Part shown: one piece after another, positions 43,830-52,523 of the stretch | Layout of the letters: each line of letters opens with the position of its first letter | Numbering within the stretch: the stretch's first letter is position 1 | Origin: Orlajensenia sp037404875 | GTDB taxonomy: Bacteria > Actinomycetota > Actinomycetes > Actinomycetales > Microbacteriaceae | DNA length: 64,000 bases | Direction of reading: 5' to 3' | Assembly (NCBI RefSeq): GCF_037404875.1 | Contig: NZ_JBBELO010000026.1 | Span: 1 to 64,000, forward strand | Program-made: the position numbers and the translations under genes | Notes under the pieces: generated by a model | Databases searched by the model: none | Told to the model about the DNA's origin: nothing | Seen by the model: the letters and a program-made list of their open reading frames with translations, nothing else

Positions 43830-44690
43830 ATGCCCGAGATGCCCGAGGTGCAGGCGCTGGTCGACTTTCTCGACGCTCGCGTCGGCGGCCTGCGATTCGA
43901 GAGCCTGCGCCTGAACTCCTACGCCGCCCTGAAGACGTTCGACCCTCAGCCCAGTGCACTCGTGGGTGCTGTGGTGCGGGCGGTACGGCGCCACGGCAAG
44001 TTCCTCGACATCGATGCGGGCGGCATCCACCTCGTCTTCCACCTCGCGCGAGCGGGCTGGTTGCGGTGGCACGAGGGGGCCCCATCGACGCCCCTGAAGC
44101 CGGGCCGCTCGCCCATCGCCCTCCGGGTCGTGTTCTCCGACGGGTCGGGCTTCGACCTCACCGAGGCGGGCACCAAGAAGTCGCTCGCCGTCTACGTCGT
44201 GCGCGAGGCGGCCGAGGTGCCGGGCGTCGCGCGGCTCGGCCCAGATCCTCTCGACGAGTCGTTCACGCTCGAGCGGTTCGCCGAGGTGCTGGCCGGTCGC
44301 CGTACGCAGATCAAGGGCGTGCTGCGCGACCAGTCGATCATCGCCGGAGTGGGCAACGCCTACTCCGACGAGATCCTGCACGCCGCCCGGATGTCGCCGT
44401 TCGCGCTCGCGGCCGGCCTCTCGGCCGACGATGTCGAGCGGCTCTTCAACGCCATGCGGGCGACGCTCGCCGAGGCGATCGAGACGGCCTCGGGCCGACC
44501 ACCGGCAGAGCTGAAGGATGCCAAGCGCCGCGGCATGCAGGTGCACGGCCGGTCGGGGGAGACCTGTCCGGTCTGCGGCGACATCGTGCGCAGCGTCTAC
44601 TTCGCCGACAACTCGCTGCAGTACTGCGCCACCTGCCAGACCGGAGGAAAGGTGCTCGCCGACCGGCGGCTGTCGCGGCTGCTGAAGTGA
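43830..44690 (+). CDS. Fpg/Nei-family DNA glycosylase
   Basis: 286 residues. N-terminal PEMPEV, K57 in RHGKFLDI, the H2TH GVGNAYSDEILHAARMSP, and a complete C4 zinc finger (CPVC...YCATC). Excises oxidised bases and nicks the abasic site in base-excision repair. The sequence is Fpg-like overall, but substrate class (8-oxoG against pyrimidines) cannot be read reliably. CATGAT 7 nt upstream of the ATG is a possible -10. Paralogue of the gene at 40757. Confidence 0.93.
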   Translation: MPEMPEVQALVDFLDARVGGLRFESLRLNSYAALKTFDPQPSALVGAVVRAVRRHGKFLDIDAGGIHLVFHLARAGWLRWHEGAPSTPLKPGRSPIALRVVFSDGSGFDLTEAGTKKSLAVYVVREAAEVPGVARLGPDPLDESFTLERFAEVLAGRRTQIKGVLRDQSIIAGVGNAYSDEILHAARMSPFALAAGLSADDVERLFNAMRATLAEAIETASGRPPAELKDAKRRGMQVHGRSGETCPVCGDIVRSVYFADNSLQYCATCQTGGKVLADRRLSRLLK

Positions 44691-44697
44691 CCCGCGG

Positions 44698-45678
44698 TCA
44701 GCGCCTCGGTTCCCCGGGTCGTGCGCCCTCCAGCCGACGGTGCGCGGCCGTGGCCAGCAGGAAGAACGCCTGCGCCTCGGCTGACGTGCCCGGCCGATCG
44801 AAGTGCGGCGCCCCGCAGACCGGACGCACGAATCCGAGGTCGTCCACGAGGGAGCGGGCCGTCTCGAGCAGCGAGACGCCGGTGTCGCGGTAGCTCGCAG
44901 GCAACCAGCCGTCGGCCACGCCGGTCAGGATGGTGAAGGCGAGCATCTGGCCGAGGTTGCCCTCGGCGAAGGTCGCCGGGTCGTCGATCACGTCGTGGAA
45001 GAGCCCGTCCGCTCGCCGGTGGGGCAGGGCCGCGTCGACGACGGCGCGCACGTGCTCGCTCCAGTGCGTGTGCAGCGGATGCTCGGGGCCGAGCATCCGA
45101 AGAGCGCGCGCGAGCCCGGCGATGACCCAGCCCGTGCCGGTTCCCCAGTGGCGCGGATGGTTCATGCGCCCCTCGTCTTCGCTCCACCGCCACCCGTAGA
45201 GACCGGCGTCGGCGTCGAACAACCGCGTGCGGTGGCCCTCGAACTGGCGCTGCGCCCCGTCCAGGTCGCCGACGAGTACGAGAAGGGGAACGACCATGTA
45301 GACGGTGTCGATCCACATCTCGCGGGAGCCCTCGATGTGGAAGAGCGTGCCGTCGTCGGCGCGCGGCGCCCCGTGCTGCAGCCAGCGCAGCTGGCGATCC
45401 AGTGCGCCCAGCAGCATCGCATCGCCGTCGCGCCGGCCGAAGAACGCGACCACCTCGCCGAGGGCGCCGGAGTTGACGATGCCGACGTCGTCGAGCTCGC
45501 CGAGCTTGCCGGCCGGGCTCTGGTGTACCACGCTGTCGCGGGCCATCCGTTCGGCGACGCCGAGCTCGCCCAGATCGAGCATCGCATGGCTGGCAACGCC
45601 CTGCTCCCAGGACTTGCGCTGCATCGCGAGCAGCGCGGCCTGCGCCCTCTCGACGGGGTCGGTCGAACGTTCCGCCAC
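44698..45678 (-). CDS. GH88/GH105-like unsaturated glycuronyl hydrolase
   Basis: 326 residues of the (alpha/alpha)6 barrel family that hydrolyses unsaturated uronyl residues released by polysaccharide lyases. Characteristic segments: MWIDTVYMVVPLL, MNHPRHWGTGTGWVIAGLARAL and EGNLGQMLAFTIL, similar to YteR. No signal peptide, so it works on imported oligosaccharides. ATG is 4 nt downstream of the gntP stop, so it belongs to the gluconate operon; a uronate-derived substrate would fit. Confidence 0.8.
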   Translation of the reverse strand: MAERSTDPVERAQAALLAMQRKSWEQGVASHAMLDLGELGVAERMARDSVVHQSPAGKLGELDDVGIVNSGALGEVVAFFGRRDGDAMLLGALDRQLRWLQHGAPRADDGTLFHIEGSREMWIDTVYMVVPLLVLVGDLDGAQRQFEGHRTRLFDADAGLYGWRWSEDEGRMNHPRHWGTGTGWVIAGLARALRMLGPEHPLHTHWSEHVRAVVDAALPHRRADGLFHDVIDDPATFAEGNLGQMLAFTILTGVADGWLPASYRDTGVSLLETARSLVDDLGFVRPVCGAPHFDRPGTSAEAQAFFLLATAAHRRLEGARPGEPRR

Positions 45679-45682
45679 GGAC

Positions 45683-47140
45683 TCAGGCGCCGCCGAAGGC
45701 GAACGAGAGCAGCAGCACGCAGATGAGGCCCAGCACCGAGATGATCGTCTCCATGACCGACCAGGTCTTGATGGTCTGGCCGACGGTGAGGCCGAAGTAC
45801 TCCTTGACCAGCCAGAACCCGGCGTCGTTGACGTGCGAGAAGATGAGCGAGCCGGCGCCGACGGCGAGAACCACGAGGGAGAGCTGCACCGGTTCCAGCC
45901 CCGAGGCGAGCGGGGCGACGATGCCAGCGGCTGTGACGGTCGCGACCGTCGCCGAGCCGGTGGCGAGGCGGATGAGGGCGGCGATGATCCAGCCCAGCAC
46001 GACGACCGAGATGCTCAGCGCCACCGCGATCTTCGCGATCGCGATGCCGGCTCCGCCGTCCACGAGCATCTGCTTGAAGCCTCCGCCGGCGCCGACGATG
46101 AACACCACGCTGACGATGGGCAGCAGGCTCTGGCCGATCTTCTTGGTCAGCACCGACGCGTTGAAGCCGACCGCCGTTCCGAACGTCAGCATCGCCACGA
46201 GCACCGAGATGAGCAGGGCCACCACCGGGTCGCCGATGAACTGCAGCGGCGGGTAGATCCAGAGGTCGGGATCCATCCAGATGTCCGAGGCCGAACGGAT
46301 GAGCATGAGGGCCACCGGCAGCAGGATCGTGAAGAGGGTCAGTCCGAAGCTCGGTGTCCCCGTGGCATCGGGGTCCTGCGCCTTGCCGGTCTTCGCATCC
46401 CCTTCGGCGAGCGAACCGCTGCCGCTCGTGACGGCCAGCGCCGCACCGGATGCGCCCACGGGCACCCAGCGCGCGGCGAGCCGGCCGAAGAGCGGCCCGG
46501 CCACGATGACGCAGGGGATGGCGATGAGCAGGCCGAGCGCGAGCGTCGTGCCGACATCCGCCTTGAGCACGCCGATGGCGGCGAGCGGGCCGGGGTGCGG
46601 CGGAACGAAGCCGTGCAGAACCGACAGTCCAGCCAGCGCCGGGATGCCGAGGAGCATCGCCTTGGTCTTCGCCCTGCTGACCGCCAGCATGACGACCGGG
46701 ATGAGCAGCACGAGGCCGATCTCGAAGAACAGCGGGATGCCGATGATGCCCGCGATCAGTGCCATCTTCCACGGCAGGGTCGCCGGGCGGCCGCGCAGCA
46801 GCGTCTCGACGATGCGATCCGCTCCGCCGGAATCGGCCAGCAGCTTGCCGAGCATGGCGCCGAGCGCGATGAGAACGCCGACATAGCCGAGTACCCCGCC
46901 GACGCCGAGCTCGTACGACGCCGTCACCTTGGCGAGGTCGATGCCCGAGGCGACGCCGACGAAGAGGGCGCCGATGGTCAGGGCGAGGAAGGCGTGCAGC
47001 TTGAGCCAGACGATGAGTACCACCACGATGGCGATGCCGAGCGCCGCCACGATGAGCACGATGGTGTCGTGCGCGGTCCACGGGTCATTGACCGACTCCG
47101 CAGCGCGCACGATCTCGTCGAGCATGGTCCTGGCCGTCAT
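45683..47140 (-). CDS. gntP: Gluconate:H+ symporter, GntP family
   Basis: 485 residues, about 12-14 membrane helices. GntP landmarks: GGADRIVETLLRG, IAGIIGIPLFFEIGLVLLIPV, VLHGFVPPHPGPLAAI, ATGSATVATVTAAGI and FSHVNDAGFWLVKEYFGL. Imports gluconate or another aldonate. GAGGAGG precedes the ATG. Located 44 bp after gntK. Confidence 0.95.
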   Translation of the reverse strand: MTARTMLDEIVRAAESVNDPWTAHDTIVLIVAALGIAIVVVLIVWLKLHAFLALTIGALFVGVASGIDLAKVTASYELGVGGVLGYVGVLIALGAMLGKLLADSGGADRIVETLLRGRPATLPWKMALIAGIIGIPLFFEIGLVLLIPVVMLAVSRAKTKAMLLGIPALAGLSVLHGFVPPHPGPLAAIGVLKADVGTTLALGLLIAIPCVIVAGPLFGRLAARWVPVGASGAALAVTSGSGSLAEGDAKTGKAQDPDATGTPSFGLTLFTILLPVALMLIRSASDIWMDPDLWIYPPLQFIGDPVVALLISVLVAMLTFGTAVGFNASVLTKKIGQSLLPIVSVVFIVGAGGGFKQMLVDGGAGIAIAKIAVALSISVVVLGWIIAALIRLATGSATVATVTAAGIVAPLASGLEPVQLSLVVLAVGAGSLIFSHVNDAGFWLVKEYFGLTVGQTIKTWSVMETIISVLGLICVLLLSFAFGGA

Positions 47141-47184
47141 GGCGGCCTCCTCTCCAACCGCGCCGCAGTGCGCGACGAGCAGCG

Positions 47185-47724
47185 TTACGCGACGACGAGC
47201 CCCAGTCTCGCGATGATCTCCCGGGCGATCTCACGCGGGGCGGGCCCCACGTCGACCCTTTCGATGCCCTCATCGGGCGTCGGCTCCTCGAGCGTCTCGA
47301 ACTGGCTGCGCACGAGCGACGGCGGCATGAAGTGACCCTGACGGGCCGCCTGGCGTTCACTGATCATCTCCTCATCGCCCTCGAGGTAGATGAAGTGGAC
47401 GCCGGGTCCGGCCTGGCGCAGAAGGTCGCGGTAGGAGCGCTTGAGGGCGGAGCAGGTGATGATGCCGCTCTTGCCCAGGGCGAGCTGGCCGGCGATCCAC
47501 TGCTCGACGATGCCGAGCCACGGCCAGCGATCATCGTCGGTCAGCGCTTGGCCCGAGGCCATCTTCGCCACGTTCGCCGCCGGATGCAGCGCGTCACCCT
47601 CTTCGAAGGCCCAGTGCAGCATCTCCGAGAGCAGGGCGGCGACGGTCGTCTTGCCGGAGCCGGAGACGCCCATCAGCACGACGACGACGGGCGGGGGAAC
47701 GGCGCTCGCGGCCACGGCTGTCAT
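47185..47724 (-). CDS. gntK: Gluconokinase
   Basis: 179 residues. P-loop LMGVSGSGKTTVA, substrate-binding EEGDALHPAANVAKMASGQALTDDDRWPWL, CSALKRSYRDLLR and the lid QAARQGHFMPPSLVRSQFETLEEP, all canonical GntK. Phosphorylates gluconate to 6-phosphogluconate. ATG 47724 is preferred because TAGGTT lies 7 nt upstream and length then matches the family; GTG 47745 is possible. 10 bp after the PRTase stop. Confidence 0.95.
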   Translation of the reverse strand: MTAVAASAVPPPVVVVLMGVSGSGKTTVAALLSEMLHWAFEEGDALHPAANVAKMASGQALTDDDRWPWLGIVEQWIAGQLALGKSGIITCSALKRSYRDLLRQAGPGVHFIYLEGDEEMISERQAARQGHFMPPSLVRSQFETLEEPTPDEGIERVDVGPAPREIAREIIARLGLVVA

Positions 47725-47734
47725 ACAGGCGAAC

Positions 47735-48376
47735 CTACGCCGCACCGGCGAGTCGGAGCAAGGCGAGTACTTCGTCGTCGCTCGTCTGCCGGAAGTCCAG
47801 GTACTCCATGCCGACCGCCATGAAGCCGGGCGGGGTGCGCAGGCAGATGACCTCGTCGGCCTCGGTGAGAAGCGGCAGCGAGTCGGGAGCGGCGACGGGA
47901 GTCGCCAGCACGACCCGACTGGCGTCGAGGGCCCTGGCGATGCGGCAGGCAGCCCGGGCCGTCGCCCCGGTCGCGATTCCGTCGTCGACGATCAGCGCCG
48001 TCCTGCCCCTCAGACGCAGGGGTGGCCTGCCGGCCCGCAGCAGTCGAACACGGCGCTCCAGCTCGGTCCGCTCTCGTCGTTCGGTCGCCTCGAGCTGCTG
48101 GGTGCTCAGGTGCGCGCTCGCGATGACGTCGTCGTTGAGCACGCGGGCGCCGTTCTCGCCGATCGCGCCCATCGCGACCTCCTCTCGCGATGGCACGCCG
48201 AGCTTGCGCACGATGAGCACGTCGAGCGGGGCGGCGAGGGCGCTCGCGATCGGGGCGGCGACGGGAACGCCGCCGCGGGGCAGTCCGAGCACCACGGGCC
48301 GCTGCACGGGGTGTTCACAGACCAGGGCGGCGAGCAGCCGGCCGGCATCCGCCCGGTCGCGAAAACGGTCCATCAT
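47735..48376 (-). CDS. Phosphoribosyltransferase family protein
   Basis: 213 residues, type I PRTase fold. PRPP-binding ALIVDDGIATGATARAA and the N-terminal VLGLPRGGVPVAAPIA with VRKLGVPSREEVAMGAI define the group often found as stand-alone or fused to a dienelactone-hydrolase-like domain; substrate unknown. GGAG lies 7 nt upstream of ATG 48376 (a second ATG follows immediately). Its TAG stop is part of the presumed gntK -10 hexamer (47732-47737). Operon link with gntK is positional only. Confidence 0.82.
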   Translation of the reverse strand: MMDRFRDRADAGRLLAALVCEHPVQRPVVLGLPRGGVPVAAPIASALAAPLDVLIVRKLGVPSREEVAMGAIGENGARVLNDDVIASAHLSTQQLEATERRERTELERRVRLLRAGRPPLRLRGRTALIVDDGIATGATARAACRIARALDASRVVLATPVAAPDSLPLLTEADEVICLRTPPGFMAVGMEYLDFRQTSDDEVLALLRLAGAA

Positions 48377-48509
48377 CGCCCCGCTCCTGCACCGCGTGCG
48401 ACGGCATCCCGACGGCGCCGTCGCTCGTCTTCTTCGAGGGTAGCCGCCTGCTCCTGCGGGCGTCCACGACGCGGACACCGGGAGTGCGCGCGATCATGAG
48501 GATTCGTAA

Positions 48510-48544
48510 TACACTGACGCAGGCCACCCCCGTTCAGGGTGGTC
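48510..48544 (+). promoter_or_regulatory. Candidate promoter and 5' leader hairpin of the VWA gene
   Basis: TACACT (48510-48515) would start transcription near 48522, placing the stem CCACCC (48524-48529) / GGGTGG (48537-48542) at the very 5' end of a ~70-nt leader. It may protect the mRNA. The rest of 48377-48593 shows nothing further. Confidence 0.35.
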
Positions 48545-48593
48545 CGAATGTGCCAGTGACGGCTGCGGGTACCCGCATGACGACGGAGTGTGT

Positions 48594-50273
48594 GTGGGAC
48601 GTCACAGCGTGAGGCGGCGACGACGCGGCCTCCTGGTGGTTGCGCTGAGCCTGGCCGTCGCGGCGGTGCTCGTCGTCACCGGAGCATTCGCCTGGACAGG
48701 GGGATGGCTGGGCGACCTGTTCTCCGACTTCTCCGGCACGGCGGATGCCGCGACTCGCTGCTCGGTGCAGAACATCGACGTGGTCGCCGACCCCGCCATC
48801 GCGCGGGCGCTGAAGAACGTGGCGCGCGATTTCGATGAGGCCCGGCACGGCTGCGTGAGCACTCGCGTGCGTGCCGAGGATTCCGCCGACACGGCATCCA
48901 TCCTGGCTGCTGGCAACGACCCCCACGCCGACGTGTGGGTTCCGGACTCGCCGGCGTGGAGTGAACGCCTGGCCGCGACGGCGGCGTCGCTCGGCCGACC
49001 GACCCCCGCGGCCGCCTTCGGTCCGGCCATCGCCTCCAGTCCTCTCGTGTTCGCGGCTCCCGCGACGCAGGCGACGGAGTACGCCAAGGCGGGCGTCGGT
49101 TGGTCGGGCCTGCTGGCCGGCACGCTGCCCGCGCTGCTGCCCGATCCGGAGGGCAGTGCGGCCAGCCTCACCGCTCTCGGAGCGCTCCAGTCCCGCGCCC
49201 CTGCGGATGATCCGCGACCCCTTGCCGCAGCGATGATCGCCCTGGGCAAGACCATTCCGCGCTCCGTCGATGCCGCCCTCGCCGCGGCGGCCCAGTCGCC
49301 CACCCCGACCGCGGTCATCACCACCGAGCAGCAGGTGGTGGCGGCCAACACCGCGTCGCCGCAAGACGCGTTCCTCGCCCTGTATCCCGCGGACGGCACG
49401 GCATCCGTCGGATTCCCGTTCGTGCGCGTTCAGGGTTCCTCGACCGGGTCGAAGAAGAAGGACGCCCTCGTCGCCGCCTTTCAGACGGCGGCCAACGACG
49501 CTTCCGAGGTCTTCGCCGAGGCGGGTTTCCGCAACGGAGCCGGCGGCGGGCGATTGCGCTCAGACGGCGTACTGGCCGATCCGGTGAGTGCGCCAGGGGC
49601 AGCCGACGGCGCCGCCCAGCTCGGGCTGCTGCGTACCTGGTCGGTGCTCACCCTTCGCTCACGGATGCTCGCGCTCATCGATGTCTCCGGATCGATGGAG
49701 GAGCCGACCGAGAGCGGTCTGCGACGCATCGACATCTTCCAGCAGGCGGCAACGGGCGCGATGCAGAAGTTCTCGGGCGAGGTCGAGATGGGGGTCTGGG
49801 TCTTCTCGACCAAGCGCGCCGGTGATCAGGACTGGGAGGACCTCTCGCCCATCGCACCCCTGGGGGACGCCGCGCACTCACAGCAGATCGCCGACATCAT
49901 CGCCTCACTCCCGTCGCGCCTCGGCGGCGCGACCGGCCTCTACGACACCACCCTCGCCGCCGTGGCACGGGTGCGCGAGAGCTACGACCCCACCAAGGTC
50001 AACTCGGTGCTGCTGATCACCGACGGCAAGAACGAGGACGAGGGCGGCATCTCGCTCGACGACCTGCTCGCCAAGCTCGCGGCGCAGAACGATCCGCGCA
50101 AGCCGGTTCCCGTCATCCTCATCGGCTTCGGCCCCGACACCGACCTGGACGCGATGACGAAGATCGCGAAGACGACAGGGGGAGCGGCCTACACGGCGAC
50201 CCGGCCGGAAGACCTGGGCAACGTGCTCGTGGACGCCCTCTCTCAGCGAAGCTGCCGGCCGAACTGTTCCTGA
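48594..50273 (+). CDS. Exported solute-binding/VWA-domain protein
   Basis: 559 residues. Basic N-terminus GRHSVRRRRRGLL and one hydrophobic segment (residues ~13-34) act as a signal anchor. Residues ~55-330 look like a periplasmic-binding-protein fold (ADVWVPDSPAWSERLA, FGPAIASSPLVFAAPA, DAFLALYPADGT). A von Willebrand A domain follows with an intact MIDAS: ALIDVSGSMEEP, conserved T in GGATGLYDT and LLITDGKNED. C-terminal SCRPNCS holds two cysteines. It probably binds a metal-dependent ligand on the cell surface. GTG 48594 chosen for GGAG 5 nt upstream. Confidence 0.8.
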   Translation: MGRHSVRRRRRGLLVVALSLAVAAVLVVTGAFAWTGGWLGDLFSDFSGTADAATRCSVQNIDVVADPAIARALKNVARDFDEARHGCVSTRVRAEDSADTASILAAGNDPHADVWVPDSPAWSERLAATAASLGRPTPAAAFGPAIASSPLVFAAPATQATEYAKAGVGWSGLLAGTLPALLPDPEGSAASLTALGALQSRAPADDPRPLAAAMIALGKTIPRSVDAALAAAAQSPTPTAVITTEQQVVAANTASPQDAFLALYPADGTASVGFPFVRVQGSSTGSKKKDALVAAFQTAANDASEVFAEAGFRNGAGGGRLRSDGVLADPVSAPGAADGAAQLGLLRTWSVLTLRSRMLALIDVSGSMEEPTESGLRRIDIFQQAATGAMQKFSGEVEMGVWVFSTKRAGDQDWEDLSPIAPLGDAAHSQQIADIIASLPSRLGGATGLYDTTLAAVARVRESYDPTKVNSVLLITDGKNEDEGGISLDDLLAKLAAQNDPRKPVPVILIGFGPDTDLDAMTKIAKTTGGAAYTATRPEDLGNVLVDALSQRSCRPNCS

Positions 50274-50331
50274 ACCCCGCCCGGTCTGTCAACCCTGTGG
50301 AGAAAGAAGGCGGCTCGCGTGTGCCCTGATC

Positions 50332-50355
50332 TAGTGTGACCCGTACAGGTCACAC
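50332..50355 (+). promoter_or_regulatory. Promoter with a perfect 8-bp inverted repeat upstream of the RraB-like gene
   Basis: TAGTGT (50332-50337) fits a -10. Overlapping it, GTGTGACC (50334-50341) and GGTCACAC (50348-50355) form a perfect inverted repeat around CGTACA, suggesting an operator; in RNA part of it would be at the 5' end. AAGGGA follows 7 nt before the ATG. Confidence 0.5.
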
Positions 50356-50369
50356 GAAGGGAACCCGAT

Positions 50370-50765
50370 ATGCCCACCGAGCGCACCCGACGCCTCGCTT
50401 CGCAATTCGCCGTAGATCGCGCCCAACTCGAGAATCGCCGCATCCTCGGAGACGATCTTGCGCAGCCTCGCGACGTGGAGCACTTCGCGTACTTCCCCGA
50501 TTGCTCCGCACTGGATGCCGCGGCACGCCAGCTCGAGGGCGCGGGCTTCACGGGATCGATCTTCGCGGCCGGCGGCCGGTTCTCGCTCTGCGCTCGCCGC
50601 GTCGACGCCCTCGACGAGGAGAGCGTGCGCCGATTCGTGCGCGACGTCTGCGAGATCGTCGAGGCCAACGGAGGCGAGTACGACGGCTGGGGTGCTCCCG
50701 TCATCGTCGCGCGACGGCCCACCATCTCGATTCCGGACTCGCCCGCAGACATCCACTGGAGCTGA
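50370..50765 (+). CDS. RraB-like (ribonuclease E inhibitor) family protein
   Basis: 131 residues. The RraB fold is suggested by DVEHFAYFPDCSALDAAARQLEGAGF and EIVEANGGEYDGWGAPVI, the last being the hallmark. In E. coli RraB binds RNase E and alters its substrate choice; in actinobacteria the role is untested. No membrane segment. Its promoter carries a strong inverted repeat (50334-50355), so it is probably under specific control. Confidence 0.82.
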   Translation: MPTERTRRLASQFAVDRAQLENRRILGDDLAQPRDVEHFAYFPDCSALDAAARQLEGAGFTGSIFAAGGRFSLCARRVDALDEESVRRFVRDVCEIVEANGGEYDGWGAPVIVARRPTISIPDSPADIHWS

Positions 50766-50797
50766 GCGGGTCCATCCGCAAAGCCGTTCGAGTCGGC

Positions 50798-50944
50798 TCA
50801 GGGCGCTGGTGCGCCGCCCTCGGTCGGCGTGGCCTCCGGAAGCCACCCCTCCAGTTGCTCCTCCTCGGGGGCGAGGGCGGCCTGCTCCTGTTCGCCCTCG
50901 TCGGGCGTCTTCTCGGGCTCGCGGTTCTCGGCATCCGTGCTCAT
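50798..50944 (-). CDS. Short acidic protein, unknown function
   Basis: 48 residues, extremely acidic: STDAENREPEKTPDEGEQEQ and a C-terminal EEEQLEGWLPEATPTEGG. No membrane segment. Support for expression is the TATGGT hexamer ending 6 nt upstream of ATG 50944. It lies downstream of the DHA2 transporter on the same strand. Family not recognised. Confidence 0.5.
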   Translation of the reverse strand: MSTDAENREPEKTPDEGEQEQAALAPEEEQLEGWLPEATPTEGGAPAP

Positions 50945-50950
50945 GAGCTC

Positions 50951-50956
50951 ACCATA
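50951..50956 (-). promoter_or_regulatory. -10 hexamer TATGGT, leaderless promoter of the short acidic gene
   Basis: On the minus strand TATGGT, 6 nt (GAGCTC) and ATG 50944. GGTGAG could also act as a Shine-Dalgarno. Confidence 0.4.
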
Positions 50957-51014
50957 CTCAGCGCAGCCCGAGCGCTTCAGGGGCTTGCGCGTCCGCGAGC
51001 TGCTGCCCCTGCGA

Positions 51015-52523
51015 TCAGTGGATCGCGAGCTCGTCGGGCACGTCCGCCGGCTTGCGGATGAAGAAGGCCGCGGCCACCGCGAACAGCGAGATGATCGCCC
51101 CGGCGAAGAACGCCGTGCGCACCCCGCCGGCGGCCGCCGCATCCGTCGCCACGCCCGCGCCCGTGAGCGTTGCCGTCTGCGTGGCCAGCAGCGTAACGAA
51201 CAGCGCCGTTCCGGCGGCGCCCGCCACCTGCTGCACCGTTCCGATCACGGCGCTGCCGTGGGAGTACAGGTGCGGCTGGATGGAGCCGAGACCGGCCGTG
51301 AAGAGCGGCGTGAACAGCAATGCGAGGCCGACGCTCAGGATGACGTGGGCACCGAGCACCATCCACCACGGCGTCGTCTCCGAGAGCATCGTGAGTGCCC
51401 AGAGCACTGCGCTCACGATGATCGTTCCGGGCACCAGGAGCGCGCGGGGGCCGATGCGGTCGTAGAGCCGGCCCACGAGAGGAGCGAGCAGTCCCATGAT
51501 GAGGCCACCGGGAAGCAGGATGGCACCGATCTGCCAGGTGGGCAGGTGAAGCACCTGCTGCATGTAGATGGGCAGCACGATGATGGTGCCGAACAGGGCG
51601 GCCATCGAGACGGCCATCATGCCGATGGCGACCGTGAAGTTGCCGGAGGTGAACACCCGCAGGTCGAGCAGGGCCCGATCACGGCGCTGGAGCAGCACTT
51701 GGCGCACAATGAAGCCGGCCAGCGCGAGCGCACCCACCCCGAGGGCGACCCACATCTGCGTCAGCGAGACGGCGGCGTCTGCGGCGCTCTCGCCGGCATC
51801 CGCTCCGATGCGGCTGAGGCCGTAGATGAGGCCGCCGAAGCCGAGCGCCGAGAGCACGATCGAGAAGGCGTCGATGGGCGCGTCGACACGCTCGCCCACG
51901 TTCTGCAGGCGGCGGAAGCCGATGAGCAGCATGAGGAGTGCGATGGGCAGCACGATCCAGAACATCCACCGCCACGACAGCACCGAGAGCACGATGCCCG
52001 AGATGATCGGCCCGATGGCCGGGGCGACCGAGATGACGATGGAGACGTTGCCCATGGTCTTGCCCCGCTGGGAGGGCGGCACCACGGTCATGAGGGTCGT
52101 CATGAGCAGCGGGAACATGATCGCCGTGCCCGATGCCTGCACGATGCGGGCGCCGAGCAGCACCTCGAAGCCCGGCGCCAGTGCGGCGAGCAGCGTTCCG
52201 GCGGAGAACAGCCCCATCGCGGTGATGAACATCGCCCGGGTGGTGAAACGCTGCAGCAGGAATCCCGTGATCGGGATGATGACGGCCATCGTGAGCATGA
52301 ACGACGTCGAGAGCCACTGCGCTGAGCGCGCGTCGATGCCGAGATCGAGCTGGAGCGTCTTGATGGCCACGCTCATGATGGTCTCGTTGAGGATGACGAC
52401 GAAGGTCGCCACGAGCAGTACCCAGAGCACGCCGCGTTCGCGCGTCGCCCGGGCCTCGTCGCCGGCCTCGCTCAGTGAGGCCCCGCCGGGAGAGAGGGTG
52501 TCGGTGTTGCTGTATTCGGTCAC
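51015..52523 (-). CDS. DHA2-family MFS drug transporter (EmrB/QacA type)
   Basis: 502 residues, 14 membrane helices. Motifs: NETIMSVAIKTLQLDLG near TM1, WLSTSFMLTMAVIIPITGFL, RIVQASGTAIMFPLL and the antiporter motif C-like VAPAIGPIISG in TM5. Proton-driven export of lipophilic compounds. GTG 52523 with GGGGGAT upstream; the longer in-frame reading upstream has no homology. No adjacent regulator is found, though the intergenic region is 264 bp. Confidence 0.92.
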   Translation of the reverse strand: MTEYSNTDTLSPGGASLSEAGDEARATRERGVLWVLLVATFVVILNETIMSVAIKTLQLDLGIDARSAQWLSTSFMLTMAVIIPITGFLLQRFTTRAMFITAMGLFSAGTLLAALAPGFEVLLGARIVQASGTAIMFPLLMTTLMTVVPPSQRGKTMGNVSIVISVAPAIGPIISGIVLSVLSWRWMFWIVLPIALLMLLIGFRRLQNVGERVDAPIDAFSIVLSALGFGGLIYGLSRIGADAGESAADAAVSLTQMWVALGVGALALAGFIVRQVLLQRRDRALLDLRVFTSGNFTVAIGMMAVSMAALFGTIIVLPIYMQQVLHLPTWQIGAILLPGGLIMGLLAPLVGRLYDRIGPRALLVPGTIIVSAVLWALTMLSETTPWWMVLGAHVILSVGLALLFTPLFTAGLGSIQPHLYSHGSAVIGTVQQVAGAAGTALFVTLLATQTATLTGAGVATDAAAAGGVRTAFFAGAIISLFAVAAAFFIRKPADVPDELAIH

